Assembly (NCBI GenBank): GCA_038222915.1
Contig: JBBRHH010000130.1
Span: forward strand, 1-12,260
Direction of reading: 5' to 3'
Length of the DNA stretch: 12,260 nt
From: JBBRHH01 sp038222915
Lineage (GTDB): Bacteria; Planctomycetota; Phycisphaerae; Tepidisphaerales; Tepidisphaeraceae
Shown here: one piece after another, positions 6,420 through 12,049 of the stretch
Layout of the letters: every line of letters starts with the position of its first letter
How positions within the stretch are numbered: position 1 is the stretch's first letter
Notes under the pieces: model-generated
Databases searched by the model: none
Seen by the model: only the letters and a program-made list of their open reading frames with translations
What the model was told of the DNA's origin: nothing
Position numbers and translations under genes: made by a program

Positions 6420-6616
6420 ACGGAGGAGTATACGTCCATGTAGGCGCGTAGGCAATGGATTGCGTCAACATTGCCATCACGGGTCATTCTGACGGAGCAC
6501 TGTATTGGACGATTGAAATCCGCCTGCTCTATTAGCCGCGGGTCGATCCGCCGGACAGAGCGTAGATGCAAGTCATTTGGTTCGGGTTGACAGCGCGCAG
6601 CAACGCCTTCAACCAT
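6416..6616 (-). CDS. Hypothetical 66-aa protein inside the toxin-antitoxin cluster
   Basis: I do not recognise this ORF. It starts at an ATG (6614-6616) that overlaps the stop of the upstream 102-aa gene by 8 bases (ATGGTTGA) and ends in a TGA overlapping the proposed GTG start of the DUF4258 gene (GTGA, 6416-6419). Both overlaps are of the kind seen in translationally coupled operons, and this is the main reason for accepting it. The product has three or four cysteines spread through the sequence, a basic middle (LRSVRRIDPRLI) and a VDAIHCLRAYMDVY end. It has no signal peptide or membrane segment. Without it there would be about 190 bases between the 102-aa gene and the toxin. Alternatively it is chance open frame in a leader region. 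Confidence 0.45.
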   Translation of the reverse strand: MVEGVAARCQPEPNDLHLRSVRRIDPRLIEQADFNRPIQCSVRMTRDGNVDAIHCLRAYMDVYSSV

Positions 6617-6917
6617 CCTTACGGTACACGGTCGCGTATTCCTTTTGCAGGCGTTCGCCGAGTTTTCTGAGGGCACGGTACTGCCGTGAGGACTTATCTG
6701 GATAATCGATCTCATCCTCCAGAGCGAACTCGATCACATCGATCAGGCAGTCCAAGTCCCAGCGGAAGAGCGTAAGCGGACGCTTTCCCTTGTATGCTTC
6801 AATCTTTCGGTCAAGGCCAAAAGCCTCGGCCATGTTGTAGGTTTGCCGTTGCAATTCGCGGAGTTGCTGGCCGGAGATCAGCAGTTCGTGCCGGTGATCA
6901 CGCGCGGTTGGCTTCAT
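6609..6917 (-). CDS. Hypothetical 102-aa helical protein, first gene of the cluster
   Basis: This product is not recognised. From the ATG at 6915-6917 it is 102 residues, charged and probably almost all alpha-helical: HELLISGQQLRELQRQTYNMAEAF, then YKGKRPLTLFRWDLDCLIDVIEFALEDEID, then a basic C-terminal helix RQYRALRKLGERLQKEYATVY. There is no signal peptide, membrane segment or metal motif. A TTG at 6966-6968 would add 17 residues, but it falls in the proposed -35 box, so the ATG is preferred; a weak AGAAGAG lies before it. The gene follows the promoter at 6940-6968 directly and overlaps the next ORF by 8 bases. Its place at the head of a toxin-antitoxin operon suggests a third component or regulator, but this is inference only. 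Confidence 0.65.
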   Translation of the reverse strand: MKPTARDHRHELLISGQQLRELQRQTYNMAEAFGLDRKIEAYKGKRPLTLFRWDLDCLIDVIEFALEDEIDYPDKSSRQYRALRKLGERLQKEYATVYRKDG

Positions 6918-6925
6918 GGCTCTTC

Positions 6926-6940
6926 TATCGTCAAACGATA
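6926..6940. promoter_or_regulatory. 15-bp palindrome, candidate operator
   Basis: TATCGT-CAA-ACGATA has perfect 6-base arms around a 3-base centre. It sits directly downstream of the AATAAT -10 box of the toxin-antitoxin promoter, covering its expected start point (about 6933), and it touches a TATTAT -10-like box facing the divergent gene. A bound HTH protein would block both directions. Either the XRE protein or the LexA-like protein encoded alongside could be the ligand. Confidence 0.6.
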
Positions 6941-6968
6941 TTATTCGAGTGATGTCGGAAATACTCAA
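6940..6968 (-). promoter_or_regulatory. Sigma70-like promoter of the toxin-antitoxin cluster
   Basis: On the - strand, TTGAGT (6963-6968, 4 of 6 to consensus) is followed after exactly 17 bases by AATAAT (6940-6945, 5 of 6). The expected transcription start near 6933 gives a leader of about 16 bases to the ATG at 6917. Confidence 0.55.
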
Positions 6969-7558
6969 TGATATTCTCGGTCGCTGGCGAATCGTTGAAA
7001 TCGATGGCGAGGATTCGCAAACCGATGAGAACGCGATTGCGCCTTTTTATCGTATTTGGGAGCAACCGTTCAGGTGAATTCGCATTTGGCCATGTTCAAG
7101 GATTTATCGACCATCGATTGCTGAAGCGCGATGGCAAGCCTGGCGTTGAGTGGACGTGGCATGGGGATGACGAGATGGACGAGGCACACGGCCGGGGCTG
7201 GGCGGTGCTGCACGATGACCGAATGCTGCGGGGCGCACTCTTCTTTGATCAGGGCGATGAATTGGAATTTGTCGCGCGGAAGATCGGTTTGGATAAGGCC
7301 GGGGCGTTTGGTCCGAAAGGGGGGAAGATGACCGATCGCCAGGGGCAGTTTCTGGCGTTTATCCACCACTACACAACGTTGCATCGCCGAGTGCCGGCCG
7401 AGGCGGACATGCAGAAATATTTCGGGATCACTCCACCTTCGGTGCATCAGATGGTATTGACGTTGGAGAAGAAGAAGTATGTCGAGCGAAGTGCAGGGGT
7501 GGCCCGGTCAATTCGCGTGCTTCTGCCGCCGGATCAGTTGCCCGGTCTGCGGCGTTGA
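6968..7558 (+). CDS. GRGWA-type domain fused to LexA-like winged-helix DNA-binding domain
   Basis: This 196-residue protein has two recognisable parts. Residues about 38-104 (FAFGHVQGFIDHRLLKRDGKPGVEWTWHGDDEMDEAHGRGWAVL through GDELEFVARK) match a small bacterial domain of unknown function, usually found alone, with the signature VE-x-x-W-x-G-x-DE-x-D and GRGWA. Residues 121-196 (MTDRQGQFLAFI to the end) match a LexA-type winged helix, with PAEADMQKYFGITPPSVHQMVLTLEKKKYVER as the DNA-binding unit and SIRVLLPP as the wing end. There is no LexA protease domain. The winged helix has its own ATG (7328) after GGGGGG and could also be made separately. Starts at 7004 and 7025 are alternatives to 6968. 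The gene diverges from the toxin-antitoxin cluster and shares its promoter region. Its 3' end precedes the HEAT gene by 37 bases. Confidence 0.7.
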   Translation: MIFSVAGESLKSMARIRKPMRTRLRLFIVFGSNRSGEFAFGHVQGFIDHRLLKRDGKPGVEWTWHGDDEMDEAHGRGWAVLHDDRMLRGALFFDQGDELEFVARKIGLDKAGAFGPKGGKMTDRQGQFLAFIHHYTTLHRRVPAEADMQKYFGITPPSVHQMVLTLEKKKYVERSAGVARSIRVLLPPDQLPGLRR

Positions 7559-7585
7559 TGCTGCCAATAGTGTCGTTGTTGAGTC

Positions 7586-7590
7586 GGAGG
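7586..7590 (+). promoter_or_regulatory. Ribosome binding site deciding the HEAT-protein start
   Basis: GGAGG ends 5 bases before the ATG at 7596. The frame is open from 7479, but those upstream codons overlap the winged-helix gene and would bury the signal peptide. Confidence 0.65.
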
Positions 7591-7595
7591 ATTCC

Positions 7596-9026
7596 ATGCG
7601 CGATTGTTTTGCATTCACTTTGCGCATGGGGCTTTTCCTGGCTTGCTTCGGTTGGATTCATTCCGCTGATGCGTACATCGACATGCCAGCGCAGAAATTG
7701 ACTTTGCCCCGGCTGGTTTTGGAGTTTCGGACGGCCGGGCTTTATCGGATTGACTGGATTGATCCTGAGCGGCGGGCGGTGCGGTATCGATTGGTGGAAG
7801 TGATTCAGGGGAGTCCGGCGGAGAGTTACAAGCACATTTTGAGTGGGGATGGGAAGCTGCCGGAGGAGTTGAAGGAGATGGCCGAAGGGGATGAGGCGGT
7901 GGTGTTTGGGCCGGACCAGTATGGCCGGGGGATTGCGCTGTTGCGGGGGCTTTGGTATGTGAGCAACTTGGAGCGGGATACCGGGTGGTGGCGGATTGCT
8001 TACACCGCTTCGCATTACGATTTTAATTGCGCGTATACGGGAAGCGTTGAGAAACTGGTGGAGTGCTGCAAGGCGCTTCTGGATGGGAAGGATGTGGCGA
8101 TTCCGTGCCGACGGAAGCCGAAGGAGTTGGCGGTATGGACGGTGCGGGGGAATCTGCGCGAGCCTCATCGGCGGTGGGATGCGGCGACGCAGCCTGCGGA
8201 GAAGGTGGTGGCTTCACTAGCGGGGAGGCCGACAGGGGAGGTTTTGGAGGCACTGGATTCGGAGGACGCTGCGCTGCGGATTCAGGCGGCGCGGATTCTT
8301 GGGGAGAAGAAGGAGAGTTCGGACGAGGTTGTGGTGCGGCTGGTGAAGGTGATCGATGTGGACAAGGATGATCTGACGCGGCGGGCGGCTGCGGTAGCGC
8401 TGGGGCGGATGGGGAAGGCGGCTTCCAAGACGGTTCCTTCACTGCTGGCTGCGGCTCGGGATGGATACGAGAACGCGCAGGACCTGGCGGGATGGGAGGC
8501 GGCGCGGGCGATTGTTCGGATTGACGGGGCGGGGGATATCTGGATGCCGTTGATTGAGGCGCAGGCGCGGGATCAGAAGACGGTGGTGCGGCGGCGGGCG
8601 GTGGAACTGATTGGAATACTGGGGCCGGACGCGCGGCGGGCTACGCCGATTTTGCTGCGGGCGCTCGGGGATGTGAACAACGAGATTCGTTATTACGCGA
8701 TTGGGGCGCTGGACAAGATTGCGGCGGAACCAGCGATGGCCGCGCCGACTCTGGTGGCGCTGCTGGGGGATAAGGGGGAGTATATTGCGGAGGCGGTGAC
8801 CAATGCGCTGCGGCATATGGGGAACGGGGCAGCGGTGTTTATTGCGAAGGGATTGGATCAGACGAACGGCGTTGAGATGCGGCGGCGGGCGGCGAGTCTG
8901 TTGAATGAACTTGGGGGTGGGGCGCGGCCGGCGCGGGGGGCGCTGGAGAAGGCGCTGGCTGATCCGGACGAGCAGGTTCGGAAAATCGCGGTGAAAGTTG
9001 CGGCAAAATTGAAAGGGGCGGGGTGA
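7596..9026 (+). CDS. Secreted HEAT-repeat protein with planctomycete-type N-terminal domain
   Basis: This 476-residue protein starts with a signal peptide (FTLRMGLFLACFGWIHSADA, cleavage likely after Ala26). Residues about 27-200 form a domain seen in planctomycete secreted proteins: YIDMPAQKLTLPRLV, then RIDWIDPERRAVRYRLVEVIQG, HILSGDGKLPEELKEMAEGDEAVVF and CAYTGSVEKLVECCKALLDGK. Residues about 203-474 are a row of HEAT/PBS-lyase-like repeats, each an antiparallel helix pair with motifs such as ALRIQAARILGE, LTRRAAAVALGRMGK, VVRRRAVELIGILGPDARRATPIL, EIRYYAIGALDKIA and QVRKIAVKVAAKL. Such a solenoid usually binds protein partners outside the cytoplasm; no catalytic residues are visible. The ATG at 7596 is chosen for its GGAGG and signal peptide. 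No intrinsic terminator with a T-run on the + strand follows. The gene is complete, with the same G-rich codon use as the 2120-5694 genes. Confidence 0.85.
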   Translation: MRDCFAFTLRMGLFLACFGWIHSADAYIDMPAQKLTLPRLVLEFRTAGLYRIDWIDPERRAVRYRLVEVIQGSPAESYKHILSGDGKLPEELKEMAEGDEAVVFGPDQYGRGIALLRGLWYVSNLERDTGWWRIAYTASHYDFNCAYTGSVEKLVECCKALLDGKDVAIPCRRKPKELAVWTVRGNLREPHRRWDAATQPAEKVVASLAGRPTGEVLEALDSEDAALRIQAARILGEKKESSDEVVVRLVKVIDVDKDDLTRRAAAVALGRMGKAASKTVPSLLAAARDGYENAQDLAGWEAARAIVRIDGAGDIWMPLIEAQARDQKTVVRRRAVELIGILGPDARRATPILLRALGDVNNEIRYYAIGALDKIAAEPAMAAPTLVALLGDKGEYIAEAVTNALRHMGNGAAVFIAKGLDQTNGVEMRRRAASLLNELGGGARPARGALEKALADPDEQVRKIAVKVAAKLKGAG

Positions 9027-9035
9027 CGTTCTCAA

Positions 9036-9064
9036 GCAAATAAACCCCGGCGTGTGCCGAGGTT
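9036..9064 (-). terminator. Rho-independent terminator of the tRNA gene
   Basis: On the - strand, AACCTCGGC (9056-9064) pairs with GCCGGGGTT (9043-9051) around an ACAC loop. This gives a 9-bp stem with one T-G pair, followed by TTTATTTG. It lies 11 bases beyond the tRNA 3' end. On the + strand the hairpin has no T-run after it, so it serves the tRNA rather than the HEAT gene. Confidence 0.8.
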
Positions 9065-9074
9065 CGGGTGGAAA

Positions 9075-9147
9075 TGCGCCATCCAGGACTTGAAACTGGA
9101 ACCCGCTGATTAGGAGTCAGCTGCTCTGCCAATTGAGCTAATGGCGC
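9075..9147 (-). tRNA. tRNA-Arg, anticodon CCT
   Basis: Read on the - strand, 73 bases fold as a cloverleaf. The acceptor GCGCCAT/ATGGCGC has 7 perfect pairs with discriminator A. The D-stem is GCTC/GAGC with loop AATTGGCA. The anticodon stem GCTGA/TCAGC has loop CTCCTAA, giving anticodon CCT, which reads AGG (Arg). The variable loop is GGGTT, and the T-arm is CCAGT-TTCAAGT-CCTGG. CCA is not encoded. The T-stem pair 53-61 is T-C instead of the nearly invariant G-C, so the T-arm has only four pairs. Everything else is canonical, and it has its own promoter and terminator. AGG is a minor Arg codon in many GC-rich genomes, so this would be a low-demand isoacceptor. Confidence 0.93.
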
Positions 9148-9166
9148 GTGGTTTCGCGGGGGGTAG

Positions 9167-9194
9167 AATCTAACGGACTGATGGGGGTTGTCAA
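9167..9194 (-). promoter_or_regulatory. Sigma70-like promoter of tRNA-Arg
   Basis: On the - strand, a perfect TTGACA (9189-9194) and TAGATT (9167-9172, 4 of 6) are separated by 16 bases. The start point is expected near 9160, leaving a leader of about 13 bases before the mature tRNA. Confidence 0.7.
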
Positions 9195-9249
9195 GCCGAT
9201 GGATTCGATCCTGCCAGTGTTATGTCTGCTTTTTTTGTGGGGTTGATGA

Positions 9250-11490
9250 TCAGAACGGCAATGGGTTGGTGTTGTATTGGGGTTTGTCGTCGTGCTTGAT
9301 GTCGGTGCCTTTGAAGCCTGTGCGCTGATCGACGGCGCTTGGGAGCAGCCACTGCTGCATGATCGGCTGCATGCGCTGGACGAGGATGGCGCGCTGGGCT
9401 TTTTCCAGTTCTGTCGCGTAATGATCGCCGCTGGTCAGCAGTGATGTGCGGGGCGTGTCGAGTTCGGCGACTACGACGCGGCCTACACTGGGTAGCGGGA
9501 TGGCGCGGACTGCGCGGCCGGTGGGATTGGTTGCGTGGTCGTCGAGGAGTTTGAAGGCTTCATCGATGAACTTTTGCTTGGCCGGCTCGGGGAGGTCGAA
9601 GCCGAGGAAGCCGTAGCCTGCAAGGGGATCGCGTGCGTCGGATTCCTTGTGGAATGGGCCGACGAAGATGAGGTGGGCGTTGGGGGTGAGCTGGTTGGCG
9701 GCCTGCTGGAGGCCGAGCTCGCGGGCGGTGGGGACGAGCTTGTTGGCCTGGGCTTCGGCCTTTTCGTAGGCCGCGAGAGTGCGGGCGTCATCGCGTACGC
9801 GGGGAAGGATTTCGGCGATGGGCGGGGTGTGGGCCGGATCGGCGTTGGAGAGGCGGAAGTAGTAGACGTGCTTGGCGTCGTAGAGGGGCTGGGAGGGTTG
9901 CCAGAGCGTGAGCGGCTGAATGTGCTGGTCTTTCAGGGTCTTTCGCTGATCGTCATTCAAGAACGCGTCGGCGGCGGTCATCGCGTAAGTGGGGAAGGGG
10001 GTGTACGTGGGGGGCATGACCGACGAACCGATGCCAGGGCCGTCGGGACGGGTGGGCTTGATCGCCTCAAGGTCCTTGCCGGTGAACCACTGGTCGGATC
10101 GACTGTTGGGAGTGGGGAAGATGTCGAAGGTCTTGCCGGTGTATTGTTCCTTGGCGTCGAGTGGGCTGGAGTAGAACTTGTCGTGATAGAGCTTGGCGTA
10201 TTTGCCGCCTGTGCCGTAAAGGTTTTCGATGTGCTTGGCGACTTCCTGCATGTACTCGTAGGTGTTGTAAGGGACGCCGAGGGATGAGACGGAGGGTTTG
10301 CCGGATTTCTGAGCTTCGGCGTAGACCTGGTAATCGGTGTTGAGCTGGCTGGCGATGTCCTTGCGGATTTCTTCGAGGATGATTCGCGCGAACTGTTCCT
10401 TGAGCTTCTTTTCCATTTCAGCGCGGACGTCGGCGAAGACGGTTGGGCGGGAGCCGCGTGTGGTCGGGCCGGTGGTGGCGACGTCACGGGTTGAAGGGCC
10501 GGTCGCGGCGGACTGGGTGGAGGTGGCCTGGGTGGATGCGGGGACGGTGGTGGGCTGGGTGGCGGGGTAGTCGACGGCGTGGTCGCGGAACTCGCGATAG
10601 AGGGCGAGTTCGGGGACGACGATCTGGTTTTCTACGTCGTAGGAGGAGACGAAAATGCTGTCGAATTTTATGCGATTGGGGTGTTTGTAGGCGAAGCCGA
10701 AGGGATCGGCGGTGTAGTCGATCTTGTCGGGTTCGACGTCCTTGAACTTATTGAAGAGGGCGGTTTCTTCGGCGGTGGGGGTTGGGGAGGAGGCCTCGAC
10801 GAGGGTTGGGAAGGTGGTGGCGCGGGAGGCGAAGAGGGTGATGGGGCCGGTAGGGACGGACGGGACGGTGGTGGCGGAGGTGGTCGTCGTGGGAGACGTT
10901 GTCGGGGCGGTGGTGGGGTGGTCGGCCTTGAATTGATCGGCGCTCAAGTCGACCAGGTTGACGCTGATGAGGGCGGCATCGGCGCTTGCGCGCTGGATGG
11001 CGACGGGCTCGCTGACTTTGATGGCGCTCATGACCTGGGTGAGCGAGCGCTGGATGAGGAGGAGATCGGTGATGGCTTGAAGCTGGAACTCCTGGGCGTC
11101 CGGGTCGGGGGAGAGCTGGATGAGGGTGGCCATCTCGGAGACTTCCTTAGATGGCACCTTGACGTTCATCTTTTTGGCTTCTTTGACGAGGAGCAGGAAG
11201 GTGATGGCGTCGATCTTGCGGAAGTTTTCGCCGACGACGAGGGCGGCAACGGGCATGTAGCGGTATTCCTTGGGGAGCCGCATTTTGTCGGAGAGTTGTT
11301 CCCATTCGCGCTGGGCGTGGTTGTATTCGCTTTGGTGGATTTCGCCGCCGGTCCAGGTGCCGACGACGGGGTCGCCGCGGCCGCTGCTGGGGCCGTTGTT
11401 CTGGCCGAGTGAGACGACGAAGGTGATCATCAGCAGGACGCCGAAGACCGCGAGGAGTTTGCGCTGGTTTTTGCGGAAATAATTGCTCAT
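9250..11490 (-). CDS. Membrane-anchored SurA/PpiD-like protein (peptidyl-prolyl isomerase family N-terminus)
   Basis: This 746-residue protein has a short basic start (MSNYFRKNQRK) and one membrane segment (about 12-29), so the rest is probably periplasmic. Residues about 40-165 (VVGTWTGGEIHQSEYNHAQREWEQL, then helices with RKIDAITFLLLVKEAKKMNVKVPSKEVSEM) resemble the SurA_N/PpiD chaperone region. HPNRIKFDSIFV (270-281) resembles the strand that precedes the isomerase part in planctomycete relatives. I cannot find a standard parvulin domain with its conserved GG-x-LG motif, so enzymatic activity is doubtful and a chaperone role is more likely. Two Thr/Pro/Ser/Ala-rich linkers (about 191-216 and 309-350) interrupt the fold. 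The C-terminal part ends in a long helix (ELEKAQRAILVQRMQPIMQQWL) and a polar tail. The start at ATG 11488-11490 gives the membrane anchor and lies behind a good promoter. No terminator was seen downstream. Confidence 0.75.
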   Translation of the reverse strand: MSNYFRKNQRKLLAVFGVLLMITFVVSLGQNNGPSSGRGDPVVGTWTGGEIHQSEYNHAQREWEQLSDKMRLPKEYRYMPVAALVVGENFRKIDAITFLLLVKEAKKMNVKVPSKEVSEMATLIQLSPDPDAQEFQLQAITDLLLIQRSLTQVMSAIKVSEPVAIQRASADAALISVNLVDLSADQFKADHPTTAPTTSPTTTTSATTVPSVPTGPITLFASRATTFPTLVEASSPTPTAEETALFNKFKDVEPDKIDYTADPFGFAYKHPNRIKFDSIFVSSYDVENQIVVPELALYREFRDHAVDYPATQPTTVPASTQATSTQSAATGPSTRDVATTGPTTRGSRPTVFADVRAEMEKKLKEQFARIILEEIRKDIASQLNTDYQVYAEAQKSGKPSVSSLGVPYNTYEYMQEVAKHIENLYGTGGKYAKLYHDKFYSSPLDAKEQYTGKTFDIFPTPNSRSDQWFTGKDLEAIKPTRPDGPGIGSSVMPPTYTPFPTYAMTAADAFLNDDQRKTLKDQHIQPLTLWQPSQPLYDAKHVYYFRLSNADPAHTPPIAEILPRVRDDARTLAAYEKAEAQANKLVPTARELGLQQAANQLTPNAHLIFVGPFHKESDARDPLAGYGFLGFDLPEPAKQKFIDEAFKLLDDHATNPTGRAVRAIPLPSVGRVVVAELDTPRTSLLTSGDHYATELEKAQRAILVQRMQPIMQQWLLPSAVDQRTGFKGTDIKHDDKPQYNTNPLPF
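10441..10566 (-). repeat. Thr/Pro/Ser/Ala-rich low-complexity linker in the SurA/PpiD-like protein
   Basis: These bases encode residues about 309-350, rich in ATQPTT, ASTQAT and GPTTR-like words with near-repeats GPSTRDVATT and GPTTRGS. A similar linker (HPTTAPTTSPTTTT) is encoded at 10843-10920. Such sequence is usually flexible. Confidence 0.65.
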
Positions 11491-11523
11491 ATGGTTTTAC
11501 CCCGGGGTTCGGCCGGGAGGGTG

Positions 11524-11552
11524 ACTATATGGGGGGGTGGAGAAGTGGGCAA
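11524..11552 (-). promoter_or_regulatory. Sigma70-like promoter of the SurA/PpiD-like gene
   Basis: On the - strand, TTGCCC (11547-11552, 4 of 6) and TATAGT (11524-11529, 5 of 6) are spaced by 17 bases. The start would fall near 11517, giving a leader of about 27 bases before the ATG at 11490. Confidence 0.55.
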
Positions 11553-11581
11553 GGAGGGGGGTGAGGTGGGGTGCACGAGCG

Positions 11582-11610
11582 TTGTTGCGTGTGGCGGACT
11601 GGGGCATAAT
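11582..11610 (+). promoter_or_regulatory. Possible promoter reading into the transposase
   Basis: TTGTTG (11582-11587, 3 of 6) and CATAAT (11605-11610, 5 of 6) are 17 bases apart, about 60 bases before the transposase ATG. The -10 is good and the -35 poor. The left end of the insertion sequence is not located, so this may be inside or outside the element. Confidence 0.35.
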
Positions 11611-11671
11611 AACGACTGCGGCGACAGATTTCGTGTTGACGGATTGCACACACGATCATGGAGGATCCATT

Positions 11672-12049
11672 ATGTCTCGAATCAGCAGAGACGAACTGGT
11701 CAAGCGGCGTCAGGAGTTTCAGGATGAGGCCGGGCGAGCATTCGATCAGATGCTGGGCAGTGATGGTCAGAACGGCCTGGTCACATTCGTGGATCGGGAG
11801 GAGCGGGCCTGCAATTTGGGCGATCGCCTGACCTGCCGACTTTTGGAAGAGCACATGGAGGCGGACGACACGGCCGATCCCGGCGCCGAGGTTGATTGTC
11901 CGTTCTGTGGTGGGCCGGTGGCTTGCAAGGAGCCGGAGAAGGCGGAGTTGGAAAAGCGGGAGTTGCTGACGCGAAGAGGGAAAGTGGAATTTGAACGCGC
12001 GGCCCGCCGTTGCAGTCGCTGCCGGCGGATTTTTTTCCCTGCAGGATGA
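11672..12049 (+). CDS. ISKra4-like transposase, N-terminal part (frame 1)
   Basis: These 125 residues open an ISKra4-type DDE transposase. The start MSRISRDELVKRRQEFQDEAGRAFDQML is followed by QNGLVTFVDREERACNLGDRL, then a zinc ribbon made of CPFCG (76-80) and CSRC (114-117), separated by the typical RELLTRRGKVEFERAARR linker, and RRIFFP at 118-123. In complete relatives RR-x-FFP is followed at once by a D/E-rich turn, then LGL/LKL-x-x-x-GYSP. Here that continuation is present only in another frame (from 12042), and this frame stops two codons after FFP. The ATG at 11672 is preferred to an open upstream stretch (from 11537) because GGAGG lies just before it and homology begins there. The catalytic DDE residues would lie beyond the window. 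Confidence 0.72.
   Translation: MSRISRDELVKRRQEFQDEAGRAFDQMLGSDGQNGLVTFVDREERACNLGDRLTCRLLEEHMEADDTADPGAEVDCPFCGGPVACKEPEKAELEKRELLTRRGKVEFERAARRCSRCRRIFFPAG

Noticed and set aside
6918..6968. TTG start extending the 102-aa protein by 17 residues
   Set aside because: These codons would cover the -35 and -10 boxes of the only convincing promoter and the palindrome. The ATG at 6917 has a weak but better placed ribosome binding site.
7428..8168. 246-codon - strand frame opposite the start of the HEAT gene
   Set aside because: It is Pro/His/Arg-rich, crosses two real + strand genes and shows no family motif.
9043..9064. Terminator for the HEAT-repeat gene on the + strand
   Set aside because: The hairpin is real, but on the + strand it is followed by CGGGTGG, not T. 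The T-run is on the - strand side, so it belongs to the tRNA.
9535..11412. Long Gly/Val-rich + strand frames (9535-10287 and 10579-11412) opposite the SurA/PpiD-like gene
   Set aside because: The translations are low-complexity Gly/Glu/Val runs mirroring the coding strand. They have no domain, no ribosome binding site and are broken into pieces.
12030..12037. Classic -1 ribosomal frameshift on the T-run of the transposase
   Set aside because: A -1 shift here leads to a frame that stops within a few codons. The continuation needs +1 (or a transcript losing one T), so a standard -1 site cannot explain it.
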